From assembly GCA_946478755.1 (NCBI GenBank), contig CAMLDJ010000230.1, positions 1 to 8,787 on the forward strand: a stretch of 8,787 nt of DNA. Direction: 5' to 3'. This document shows positions 1 through 8,008 of this stretch, in pieces. Origin of the DNA: an uncultured Pedobacter sp. GTDB taxonomy: Bacteria > Bacteroidota > Bacteroidia > Sphingobacteriales > Sphingobacteriaceae. The stretch's first letter is position 1; every line of letters begins with the position of its first letter. Below the pieces are notes generated by a model, which saw nothing but the letters and a program-made list of their open reading frames with translations, was not told where the DNA came from and made no database searches. The position numbers and the translations under genes are program-made.

Positions 1-2588
1 AGTTTGGCACGGTAACTGAGATCCCTGATCAGCGCTTCCGGTTCTATGTAAACTTTTATAACCCCAAAATTCTGAAAAACCTTATTCCGGAGCTGACCAC
101 CTTTGCACCTTCCCGAATGGGTGGTCTATTGGATACCCGAAAGGACAGCCTGATGATTAACGCCGTTTTTCCGCAATTGGTTTATGGAAGTTACCGGATA
201 GACAGCACACGGCTCAACATCAACAACAATGCCCAGAAGCTAAATTATAAGCTAACCATAAAAGGTTTACAGAGCACTTCATTGTCCTTCTTTAACAATG
301 AGATAAGAGGTGCCGCAGTGAACAACAACCTGGACCTGAATGTATTTTTGAGGGACCGCAAGCGCAAAGATAAGTATGTTCTTGGCGGTCAGTTTCAATC
401 CATCAATAAGGATTTCAGGTTTAGTTTCGATCCGCAGAAAGTATTGTTAAATTATGAAAAGTGGGCAGTTGCACCAGAGAATTATTTGCAATTCGGAAAA
501 TCGGGTATTCTGGCCAATCAGTTTAACCTCAGCAATGGCGGACAATTGCTGAGCATCAACAGTGAAAGCAATACACCAAATGCACCGCTTAAAGTGGAAT
601 TTAAAGACTTCAGAATAGAAACATTGACCCGGTTCGCTGAGGCCGACAGTGCTATGGCAGGTGGAGCCATTAACGGAACCATAGCTGTAAAAGACTTGTC
701 GGGGTCGCCAAAATTTGAAGCCAACCTCACTATTGATCAGCTCCGTTACCAAAAGGATATGCTTGGAACCTTACGCATTGCGGTAAATAACAATACAGAA
801 AATGCCTATGAGACCAATATCGCCCTTTCCGGGGTACATGAATTAAGGGCAAATGGCTTTTACTACACCGCGCCTCAAAGCGCGCTGGACCTTACCTTAA
901 ACGTCGACAAGATCGATCTAAAGGAAATTGAAAGCCTGTCGATGGGCCAAATCAGAAAAGGTACCGGAACCGTTAGCGGACAATTATCCGTAAAAGGCAC
1001 GCTTGATGCGCCTAAGGTCCTGGGCGACTTAAAGTTTAATCAGGCAGGTTTTAATATAGCCTATGTCAATTCATTTTTCAGGATGCCCAATGAAACCATC
1101 AGCTTCACGAATACAGGCATAAACTTCAATAATTTTACTATTCTGGACTCGCTGAATCAAAAAGCAGTAATTACCGGCGGAATTTTGACAACGGACTATA
1201 CAGCTTTTAAGTTTAATATGGACATCCGTACCAATAATTTCAGAGCCTTGAATTCTACTGCCGAAGACAACGAGTTGATCTATGGCACGGTATACTTAAC
1301 GAGTACCATTAAAGTGCGTGGCGACCTCAATCAGCCCAGTGTCGACATGAATGTCCGCGTGGAAGACAAAACAAAGTTCTTTTTTGCCATGCCACCGGAT
1401 GACCCCTCGGTGATTGAGCAGGAAGGTATCGTCCAATATGTCGATTTTGACGCAGCACCTTTTGACGGAAGAAAAGCGCTTGACGCAACCGATTCTATCA
1501 CTAAGGCGCCTATGAAAGGCTTTAATCTGAGTGCTACGATAAACATTGACGAAAACGCCGAATTGAATGTCGTAGTTGACCCAACTAATGGCGATGCCCT
1601 GAGAGTGAAAGGACAGGCTACACTGGCCGCTACGATGGACCCCAGCGGAAAAACCAGTCTGACCGGACGCTATGAAATTTCAGAAGGCAGCTATAATTTA
1701 ACGGTCGGACCTGTGAAAAGATCGTTTAAATTGCAACAAGGCAGCAGCATTGTCTGGACAGGCGAGCCGACCGCAGCTAACGTAGACCTCACCGCCCTGT
1801 ATGAGGTAAATGCAGCACCAATTGATTTACTGAATGAGCAGGACCTCGTGCAGGCCAAAACAAAGCTACCCTTCCAGGTTTATCTGATGATGACCGGGGA
1901 ATTGATGAAACCAGTCATCAAGTTTAAATTAGATCTGCCTGAAAATGAACGCGGTGCTTTAAGCGGACAAGTGTATACAAAGTTGCAACAGGTAAACACC
2001 GATGAGGGGGAACTCAACAAACAAGTATTCGCGCTCCTTGTACTTGAACGTTTTATCGCAGACAATCCTTTTCAAAGTCTTGCGGGAGGCGGAACCAATG
2101 TATCCTCCATTGCACGCTCAAGCGTAAGTAAATTACTCACTGAACAACTGAACAATCTTTCTTCAAGCCTCGTTAAAGGGGTAGACATTAATTTCAACCT
2201 CAATTCATCAGAGGATTATTCTTCGGGTCAGATGGAACAGAAAACCGACCTCGAGATCGGCCTGTCGAAAAAATTATTAAGCGACCGGCTGATCGTCACT
2301 GTGGGCAGCTCTTTTGGCATTGAAGGACCGCAGCGACCGGGTCAGGATGCAACCGATATTGCAGGAAACGTGAATATTGAATACCTGCTTTCACGAGATG
2401 GCAGGTACAGGTTACGAGCGTATCGCCGGAACCAGAATGAAGGAGTGATAGAAGGACAGATCATTGAGACCGGACTGGGCTTTGCCTTGGTGGTCGACTA
2501 CAATAAATTCAGGGAAGTATTCCAGAAATTCTCGAAGAAGAAAAGATTAAGACTAGAACAAAGGGCTAAAGATGAAACAACTAACTAG
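1..2588 (+). CDS. tamB: TamB-like translocation/assembly module protein (DUF490), 5' end missing
   Basis: The reading frame is open from the left edge (first whole codon at 3) to a TAG at 2586-2588, giving 861 visible residues; the N-terminus with its expected inner-membrane anchor is outside the window. Most of the visible protein is repetitive, beta-rich, alternating polar/hydrophobic sequence, as expected for the periplasm-spanning beta-groove of TamB/AsmA-like proteins. Around visible residues 553-588 is the typical TamB C-terminal pattern, with GRYEISEGSYNL followed by a hydrophobic/Gly stretch and IVWTGEP. Near residues 671-684 is LNKQVFALLVLERF, a motif I associate with Bacteroidota TamB C-termini. 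The last ~20 residues are highly charged (KKKRLRLEQR). TamB-family proteins work with an Omp85 partner in outer-membrane protein assembly and are also implicated in moving phospholipid to the outer membrane. The next gene is such a partner and overlaps this one by 17 bases. The family call is firm; the exact cargo here is unknown. The ATG at 117 is internal, not the start. Confidence 0.93.
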   Translation, partial: FGTVTEIPDQRFRFYVNFYNPKILKNLIPELTTFAPSRMGGLLDTRKDSLMINAVFPQLVYGSYRIDSTRLNINNNAQKLNYKLTIKGLQSTSLSFFNNEIRGAAVNNNLDLNVFLRDRKRKDKYVLGGQFQSINKDFRFSFDPQKVLLNYEKWAVAPENYLQFGKSGILANQFNLSNGGQLLSINSESNTPNAPLKVEFKDFRIETLTRFAEADSAMAGGAINGTIAVKDLSGSPKFEANLTIDQLRYQKDMLGTLRIAVNNNTENAYETNIALSGVHELRANGFYYTAPQSALDLTLNVDKIDLKEIESLSMGQIRKGTGTVSGQLSVKGTLDAPKVLGDLKFNQAGFNIAYVNSFFRMPNETISFTNTGINFNNFTILDSLNQKAVITGGILTTDYTAFKFNMDIRTNNFRALNSTAEDNELIYGTVYLTSTIKVRGDLNQPSVDMNVRVEDKTKFFFAMPPDDPSVIEQEGIVQYVDFDAAPFDGRKALDATDSITKAPMKGFNLSATINIDENAELNVVVDPTNGDALRVKGQATLAATMDPSGKTSLTGRYEISEGSYNLTVGPVKRSFKLQQGSSIVWTGEPTAANVDLTALYEVNAAPIDLLNEQDLVQAKTKLPFQVYLMMTGELMKPVIKFKLDLPENERGALSGQVYTKLQQVNTDEGELNKQVFALLVLERFIADNPFQSLAGGGTNVSSIARSSVSKLLTEQLNNLSSSLVKGVDINFNLNSSEDYSSGQMEQKTDLEIGLSKKLLSDRLIVTVGSSFGIEGPQRPGQDATDIAGNVNIEYLLSRDGRYRLRAYRRNQNEGVIEGQIIETGLGFALVVDYNKFREVFQKFSKKKRLRLEQRAKDETTN
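2561..2565 (+). promoter_or_regulatory. Possible ribosome binding site for tamL
   Basis: The purine run AAGGG ends 6 bases before the ATG at 2572, inside the last codons of tamB. It is a modest match to a Shine-Dalgarno core and supports the chosen start, which is also fixed by the lipoprotein signal peptide that begins there. Bacteroidota often do without such sites, so its functional weight is uncertain. Confidence 0.4.
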
Positions 2589-2631
2589 ATCCGGCTTATT
2601 TATACTCGCCTGTTTAACCTGGGCAGGCTGT
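2572..2631 (+). other. Lipoprotein signal peptide and lipobox of TamL
   Basis: This encodes residues 1-20: Lys/Arg within the first six residues, a hydrophobic core at about 8-15, and the lipobox ending Ala-Gly-Cys. Lipidation and cleavage by signal peptidase II would leave Cys20 as the first mature residue. The signal starts exactly at the ATG at 2572, which fixes the gene start. Confidence 0.85.
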
Positions 2632-4917
2632 AGCACGACGAAAAGTCTTAAGCCAGGTCAGTACTTATACACCGGGGCAGACATAAAGATCAATCCGGAT
2701 TCTTCGACAAGAATCGACAATCAGAAAGACGTCAGAGAAACCCTGGAAGGAAAAACCAGACCGAGGCCAAATAAATCCTTCCTTGGAATTAAATTCAAAC
2801 TTGGTCTTTATAACCTCGCCGGCGAACCTAAAAAACCTAAAGGTGGGCTTCGCAACTGGCTGCGAAAACATGGTGAGCCGCCTGTCCTCTTAAGTGAAGT
2901 GAAGATCCCCTATAACAACGCTGTCTTGAAAAGCTACCTGATCAGCCAGGGCTACCTTCAATCAGAAGTTACCGGAGATACGATCATAAAGGGCAAGAAA
3001 GGTAAAGCAGTGTATACTGCCCAAACCGGAATCAGGTATAAAATAAACAGTGTGGCCTTTCCCAGGGATACATTGGGCATTGCTGGTATCATAAACCAGA
3101 AGAAAGAGGAGTCCCTGTTAAAGGCAGGCAATTTTTATGACCTCGATGTTTTTAAAAATGAACGTATCCGTATTGACAATGACCTGAAAGAAGAGGGGTA
3201 CTTTTATTTCAGTCCTGACTATCTAATCCTTCAGGCAGACAGCACAATCGGCAAAAACCTTGTCGACATCAAACTAAAGGTAAAGGATATTGCTCCTGAG
3301 GCTGCACTGAAACCTTACACCATTAACAACATTAATATTTATCCTAACTACAGCCTGAGAAGGGATAGCATTTTGAGGAGGTCAACACCAGAAATTCGCA
3401 ATGATTTCCGTATTTATGACACCAGGCACACATTTAAGCCTAAGCTGTTCGATCGGCTGGTCTTCTTTGAAAAGGGAGCACATTACAACAGGACAGACCA
3501 TAACAAATCTTTGAACCGCATGGTAAATATTGGTGTTTTTCAGGCAGTGAAAGCAGAGTTTCTCCCCGCTGACAGTCTAAGCAGCCAGCTGAACCTAAAT
3601 ATATATTTAACCCCACTTAAGAAAAACTCCCTGACTTTCTCGGTTACGGGAACCAGCAAATCAAACAATTTTGTGGGTTCAGAATTAAAATTAACCCAAA
3701 CAACCCGTAATCTATTCAGAGGGGCCGAACAACTGGATGTGAGCGCTAGCGGCGGTTTTGAAACACAGGTTAGCGGTGTGTCCAAAGGATTAAATTCCTA
3801 TTCTTTTACGACCGAGGCAAAGTTGACTTTCCCGAGATTCCTCACTCCTTTCAAAGGTATAAACAGCACTAATAATTTTATCCCCAAAACCATTGCCTCA
3901 CTTGCTTATCAGTTGTTGAGCCGGGGCTCTTTGTATAACCTGAACTCTTTTAAAACGGAATTTGGCTACAACTGGAAAGAGAACCAGTATAAGGAACATA
4001 CCTTCAACCCCATCTCAGTTAACTATGTGACTTCCAAAGTGACAGATCCATTAGGTGAAGCGAATCTATACGCTCAAAACCCAGGTTTGCAAAAGAATCT
4101 CGAAAACCAATTTATCATTGGCAGCAACTATAGTTTCACCTATAGCGATCAGATGAACCAATCGCAAAGGAACAATATCTATTTCAACGGGGGCCTTGAA
4201 ACAGGAGGAAATGTTTGGGGTATGTTTGCATCGAAAAATAATGAGGGAAAGAAATCCGTGCTTGGTATTCCCATAAACCAGTTTGTCCGCATTGAGGCCG
4301 ATCTTAGGGATTATTTTAAAATCACTAAAAACGTGACCTGGGCCAGCCGTCTGAATCTGGGATATGGATATGCTTATGGCAACAGCAGTTCCATTCCATT
4401 TGTCCGCCAGTTCTTCGCAGGGGGCAGCAATGATATCAGGGCATTTGCAGCCCGTTCATTAGGCCCGGGAACCTATAATTACAGAGATCATTTACAACCG
4501 GGTCAGGATGGCAGTTATACGGACCAGAGCGGCGACATCAAAGCAATGCTAAATACAGAGCTCAGGTTCAAACTGGTGAGTATTCTGCATGGTGCTTTAT
4601 TTGCTGATGCAGGAAACGTCTGGCTGAGGAAAGAAGATCTGGGTACACCTGCTGTTGGCGATAAGCCGGCAAGCGAGGGCCGTCCGGGTTCTGGATTTAA
4701 TTTTAAAGACGCCTTAAAAGAAATAGCTGTGGGTACGGGTGTAGGACTTCGTGTAGATGCTACCATTTTTGTGATTCGCCTGGATGTCGCCTTCCCTATC
4801 CGTAAGCCATACTTGCCCGAAGGACAAAGATGGGTACTTGATCAGGTGGACTTCGGCGACAAAACATGGCGCAGAGAAAACATAATCTATAACATTGGAA
4901 TAGGGTACCCTTTTTAA
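2572..4917 (+). CDS. tamL: TamL: lipoprotein-type TamA/BamA family (Omp85) outer-membrane protein
   Basis: A complete protein of 781 residues. It opens with a lipoprotein signal peptide: basic start, hydrophobic LFILACL, then TWAGC with the lipidated Cys at residue 20. Residues ~30-348 form a periplasmic region with repeated POTRA-like alpha/beta units, for example VLKSYLISQGYLQSEV at 118-133 and IDNDLKEEGYFYF at 201-213. Residues ~350-781 are the Omp85 beta-barrel, with the loop-6 region FFAGGSNDIRAFAARSLGPG at 614-632, LFADAGNVW at 677-684, and a terminal Phe in a last strand reading YNIGIGYPF, like a beta-signal. A lipidated TamA relative is the arrangement described for Bacteroidota and called TamL. 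After the Cys the sequence is STTKSLK, with no acidic surface-export signal, so the anchor probably stays on the periplasmic leaflet (inference). The gene starts inside tamB, suggesting coupled translation and a TamB-TamL complex. Loop 6 carries IRAF where classical Omp85 proteins have (V/I)RG(F/Y). Confidence 0.93.
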   Translation: MKQLTRSGLFILACLTWAGCSTTKSLKPGQYLYTGADIKINPDSSTRIDNQKDVRETLEGKTRPRPNKSFLGIKFKLGLYNLAGEPKKPKGGLRNWLRKHGEPPVLLSEVKIPYNNAVLKSYLISQGYLQSEVTGDTIIKGKKGKAVYTAQTGIRYKINSVAFPRDTLGIAGIINQKKEESLLKAGNFYDLDVFKNERIRIDNDLKEEGYFYFSPDYLILQADSTIGKNLVDIKLKVKDIAPEAALKPYTINNINIYPNYSLRRDSILRRSTPEIRNDFRIYDTRHTFKPKLFDRLVFFEKGAHYNRTDHNKSLNRMVNIGVFQAVKAEFLPADSLSSQLNLNIYLTPLKKNSLTFSVTGTSKSNNFVGSELKLTQTTRNLFRGAEQLDVSASGGFETQVSGVSKGLNSYSFTTEAKLTFPRFLTPFKGINSTNNFIPKTIASLAYQLLSRGSLYNLNSFKTEFGYNWKENQYKEHTFNPISVNYVTSKVTDPLGEANLYAQNPGLQKNLENQFIIGSNYSFTYSDQMNQSQRNNIYFNGGLETGGNVWGMFASKNNEGKKSVLGIPINQFVRIEADLRDYFKITKNVTWASRLNLGYGYAYGNSSSIPFVRQFFAGGSNDIRAFAARSLGPGTYNYRDHLQPGQDGSYTDQSGDIKAMLNTELRFKLVSILHGALFADAGNVWLRKEDLGTPAVGDKPASEGRPGSGFNFKDALKEIAVGTGVGLRVDATIFVIRLDVAFPIRKPYLPEGQRWVLDQVDFGDKTWRRENIIYNIGIGYPF

Positions 4918-4919
4918 GT

Positions 4920-5897
4920 ATGAAACTAATAAACAAGCTAAAACACTTCCTCATTGCAGTATTTCACCTTTTTGTAGCGGCCGGAAAAGGTTTTATGGAA
5001 GACAGGGTCATGAAACTAAGTGCAGCCCTGGCCTACTATACTATATTTTCACTGACCCCTCTGATCATCATTGTCATCTCTGCTGCCAGCTTGTTTTTGG
5101 GCGACAACATGGATCCTAATACCAAACTCTTTGGAGAGATCAGGGAATTGGTAGGCGCCGATGCAGCCAATCAACTCAGAAGTTTTGTTAACAATGCCAA
5201 CTATTCGGGAAAAAGCACCTTAGGATTGATTATTGGCATCACTACGCTGTTTATTGGTGCAACTGCTATATTTATAGAGATACAGGACAGCATTAACCTT
5301 ATCTGGAAAGTTAAAGCCGTACCGAAAAAGGGCTGGAAAAAACTGATTGCCAACAGGCTACTTTCTTTTTCACTGATCGCGTCACTCGGATTTTTACTTC
5401 TCGTATCCCTGGTAGTCAATAGCATCGTAGTGGGATTAGGAAATAAAATAGCAGCCTATATCCAGATAGCGGAAGTGTCTGAGTTCATGATGTTAGTCGT
5501 CACCAACGCCTTAACACTTACAGTGGTAACCAGCATTTTTGCGATTATATTTAAGGTCTTGCCGGATGTAACCTTAAAATGGAAACCTGCCATTATAGGT
5601 TCGTTGTTTACCGCCCTGTTATTTAGTTTAGGTAAATATTTAATTGGTATTTATATAGAGGTAGGAAATCCCGGATCAGCATTCGGTGCTGCGGGATCGA
5701 TCATAGTCATATTGCTTTGGATCTATTATACGGCTATTATATTGTATTTTGGCGCCGAATTTACCCAGGCGTATGCAGAAAAATATGATCTGGGAATATC
5801 GCCCAGTAAATATGCCGTCCATACCAAAATCGTTGTGGTGCAAAAAAAAGTTGATGTCCTGCCTCCACAGCATCCTGAAGATACTAAAATAGACTAA
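4920..5897 (+). CDS. YihY/BrkB-family inner-membrane protein
   Basis: A complete 325-residue protein, close to the usual length for this family. About six hydrophobic segments are visible, near residues 38-60, 99-122, 145-172, 188-212, 222-245 and 258-282. The family-typical stretches are present: KLSAALAYYTIFSLTPLIII at 32-51, then GATAIFIEIQDSINLIW at 113-129, LPDVTLKWKPAIIGSLFTAL at 214-233, and GNPGSAFGAAGS followed by LLWIYYTAIILYFGAEFTQA at 249-284. The ~40-residue tail after the last segment is polar and likely cytoplasmic. The family was once misannotated as ribonuclease BN, which is actually the unrelated RNase Z-type enzyme ElaC/Rbn; BrkB of Bordetella was linked to serum resistance. 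The biochemical role remains unsettled. The start lies 2 bases after the tamL stop; the nearest AGGG is 14 bases upstream, too far for a normal ribosome site, so translation probably depends on re-initiation after tamL. This linkage hints at an envelope role. It overlaps the opposing kinase gene by 4 bases. Confidence 0.92.
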   Translation: MKLINKLKHFLIAVFHLFVAAGKGFMEDRVMKLSAALAYYTIFSLTPLIIIVISAASLFLGDNMDPNTKLFGEIRELVGADAANQLRSFVNNANYSGKSTLGLIIGITTLFIGATAIFIEIQDSINLIWKVKAVPKKGWKKLIANRLLSFSLIASLGFLLLVSLVVNSIVVGLGNKIAAYIQIAEVSEFMMLVVTNALTLTVVTSIFAIIFKVLPDVTLKWKPAIIGSLFTALLFSLGKYLIGIYIEVGNPGSAFGAAGSIIVILLWIYYTAIILYFGAEFTQAYAEKYDLGISPSKYAVHTKIVVVQKKVDVLPPQHPEDTKID

Positions 5898-8008
5898 ACG
5901 TACATAGCAATCTTATCAATCAGTTCCTGTTCGAGAAAAGGCTTCAACACCAGATCGTTCATTCCGGCTTTTAAATAAGCTTCCCTGTCTTCCTGTAGTA
6001 CATGTGCGGTTACACCCAGGATCGGAATGGTTGATTTGGCAAAATCTCCATTATACCTCACCTCATGTGTAAGTTCCACCCCGCCCATTATTGGCATCTG
6101 AATATCTGTAAGAATAAGATCGTAATTATTTTGTTTAAAGAGCTCCAGTGCCTCTTTACCATCGTAGGCACAATCCACGCCTATCTTCCATTTCTTTAAT
6201 ACGGTTTTAGCCAGTAATACATTCATCTTATTGTCATCGACCAATAAGATATGTTTTCCGGCAAGGTTTCCGACGACTGGTGTTACTTCTGTTTTAACAA
6301 CCGGTTCTTCTTTTATTTTGGTGATCTCGTAAGGGATCTCAAAACTGAACACTGATCCTTTTCCAACAACACTGACCACATCAATTTTACCCCCCTGAAG
6401 CTCGACTATTTTTTTACAGATCGCCAGGCCTAAACCTGTCCCCTGTTTATTGGAGGAATATACCTGTGCAAATTCGTCAAAAATAAACTCCAGATCATCC
6501 GCCGCTATTCCTATGCCCGTGTCTTCAACATGTACCTTTAAAACAGCATTCTTTTTACTTTGAACGACAAGATTCACCTTCAATGTTACTCTTCCAACAG
6601 GTGTAAACTTAATGGCATTGGTCAGCAAATTCATGACCAGCTGTTTCAACCTTAAACGATCTCCCAATAAACAGGTCTCTTTTTCCAAAAATATTTTGTT
6701 CTCGAGTAACAGGTTTTTATTGACAGCCAGCACATTCATGCTATTGAACACTTCCATGATTTCATCATAAGGAAAGAAAGGCGTCTGTTCGAGATTTATT
6801 TTTCCAACTTCATATTTAGAAAAGTCGAGGATCTCATTCACAAGGGCCAGCAACATCTCCGATGAATTGCGGATAGCTTCCACCTGATCGGTCTGCTCCG
6901 GACTTAGGTTCCCCTTGCTAAGCTGCTCTGAAAAACCCACAACCGAATTGAGTGGAGTGCGTATTTCATGGCTCATGTTGGCCAGAAAGCGGCTTTTTGA
7001 ATGGGAATCCTGTGAGGCACGCTTACCCAAGGCAATCAGCACCTTTTCATTCTTATAGAGTTTAATAATGTTATATAAAATGATAATGACAACAATAGCC
7101 AGTAGCGAAACATTGATCATGGTGATTGAGTCCAGCTCTTCAACTTCATCAATCAGCTGGCGTCCCAACAAGGCCTGGTTTTCAGTAATAAAACCCATCT
7201 CTTCCTTTTTAAATGTTTGCAATACGGAAATGATCTCGTTGACCAGCTTGCTGTTGAGCAGAAGGATGTTCTTTTCATCACGCTGTAATTTGTTTGCATT
7301 GGCATACAGCCGTTTATAATAATCTTCAATTTTTTTAAGCTGCTGTCTGTTGTAGCTCACTACATTCTGATTTACAACTATATTCTTCTGCGTTTTTATA
7401 ATCGTTAGCGCAGTGTCTTCCCTGCTTCTTCCAGAAAATACATCTGCCAGGCGGCCGAAGAATTTTTTAGCCGGCCCGGGCTGGTGTCTGATCGTATCAA
7501 AACTGGTAATCGTTTTAAACTGCCTTTTAGCAACGGGCGGCTCAATTTTCGCTTCAGCCGATCTGTCAAGCAGGCCTAATTGCGAAAATCCGATTACCAG
7601 ACTGTCCGTCAGCTTCCTCAGTTTTAAATAATTCTCTGTTTTTAGCCTCTTTTGTCTGATCAGCCTCGCAAAATCAGGTGTGGTGACCTCATCGTCAGTA
7701 TTGATATTGAGTTCAGTTAAGAGGGATGAAACTTTCTGGATCTGCAAAGAGAATCTCTTGATATAGGCTCTATCTGCAGTAACAGCATATAAGCGGGCGT
7801 TATTTTCTGCCTGATAAAGCGTGTAGATGCAGCTGTCTACTTTAGCATAATCCTCCCTCAGTTCCATCAGCTCAGTAACGTTGCCTTTGAACGCATTCAT
7901 TTTATGATACCTCAGGTATAATAAAAATGCAAGAAAGAATAAGATCAGTATTAAAAATACGATGAGGTAATAACGTATAGACGATCTTTTTGCGGCACTA
8001 AGAGGCAT
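5894..8008 (-). CDS. Hybrid sensor histidine kinase with C-terminal receiver domain
   Basis: A complete 704-residue protein. Transmembrane segments lie at ~13-33 and ~297-317, enclosing a ~260-residue, mostly helical extracytoplasmic sensor. Its beginning (LYQAENNARLYAVTADRAYI, 64-83) resembles the CHASE3 signature, and 215-295 has coiled-coil character. No HAMP domain is obvious between the second segment and the kinase core. HisKA has FLANMSHEIRTPLN with phospho-acceptor His347. HATPase has the N-box NLLTNAIKF (Asn464), G1 box DTGIGIA (Asp496), FDEFAQ, and G2 box GTGLGLAI (523-530). The receiver domain (~585-703) has Asp591/Asp592, phospho-acceptor Asp635 in LTDIQMP, Thr667 and Lys689. All catalytic residues appear intact. 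There is no DNA-binding output domain and no neighbouring regulator, so it is an orphan hybrid kinase that probably feeds a phosphorelay elsewhere; the signal is unknown. No clear Shine-Dalgarno precedes the ATG, but no other Met lies before the first membrane segment. It follows parE on the same strand after 122 bases. Confidence 0.95.
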   Translation of the reverse strand: MPLSAAKRSSIRYYLIVFLILILFFLAFLLYLRYHKMNAFKGNVTELMELREDYAKVDSCIYTLYQAENNARLYAVTADRAYIKRFSLQIQKVSSLLTELNINTDDEVTTPDFARLIRQKRLKTENYLKLRKLTDSLVIGFSQLGLLDRSAEAKIEPPVAKRQFKTITSFDTIRHQPGPAKKFFGRLADVFSGRSREDTALTIIKTQKNIVVNQNVVSYNRQQLKKIEDYYKRLYANANKLQRDEKNILLLNSKLVNEIISVLQTFKKEEMGFITENQALLGRQLIDEVEELDSITMINVSLLAIVVIIILYNIIKLYKNEKVLIALGKRASQDSHSKSRFLANMSHEIRTPLNSVVGFSEQLSKGNLSPEQTDQVEAIRNSSEMLLALVNEILDFSKYEVGKINLEQTPFFPYDEIMEVFNSMNVLAVNKNLLLENKIFLEKETCLLGDRLRLKQLVMNLLTNAIKFTPVGRVTLKVNLVVQSKKNAVLKVHVEDTGIGIAADDLEFIFDEFAQVYSSNKQGTGLGLAICKKIVELQGGKIDVVSVVGKGSVFSFEIPYEITKIKEEPVVKTEVTPVVGNLAGKHILLVDDNKMNVLLAKTVLKKWKIGVDCAYDGKEALELFKQNNYDLILTDIQMPIMGGVELTHEVRYNGDFAKSTIPILGVTAHVLQEDREAYLKAGMNDLVLKPFLEQELIDKIAMYV

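Noticed and set aside
1331..2065. Minus-strand open frames opposite tamB (1331-1546 and 1880-2065).
   Set aside because: Shadows of the tamB reading frame; their translations show no domain or signal pattern.
4903..4915. GGGTACCC followed by TTTTT at the end of tamL, resembling a terminator.
   Set aside because: The 8-base palindrome has no loop bases, so it cannot form a real hairpin, and it lies within the last codons of tamL directly before a coupled gene.
7068..7631. Two open frames on the plus strand opposite the kinase sensor (7068-7319 and 7413-7631).
   Set aside because: They lie fully opposite a well-supported kinase gene, have unremarkable low-complexity translations, and have no supporting ribosome site or family resemblance.
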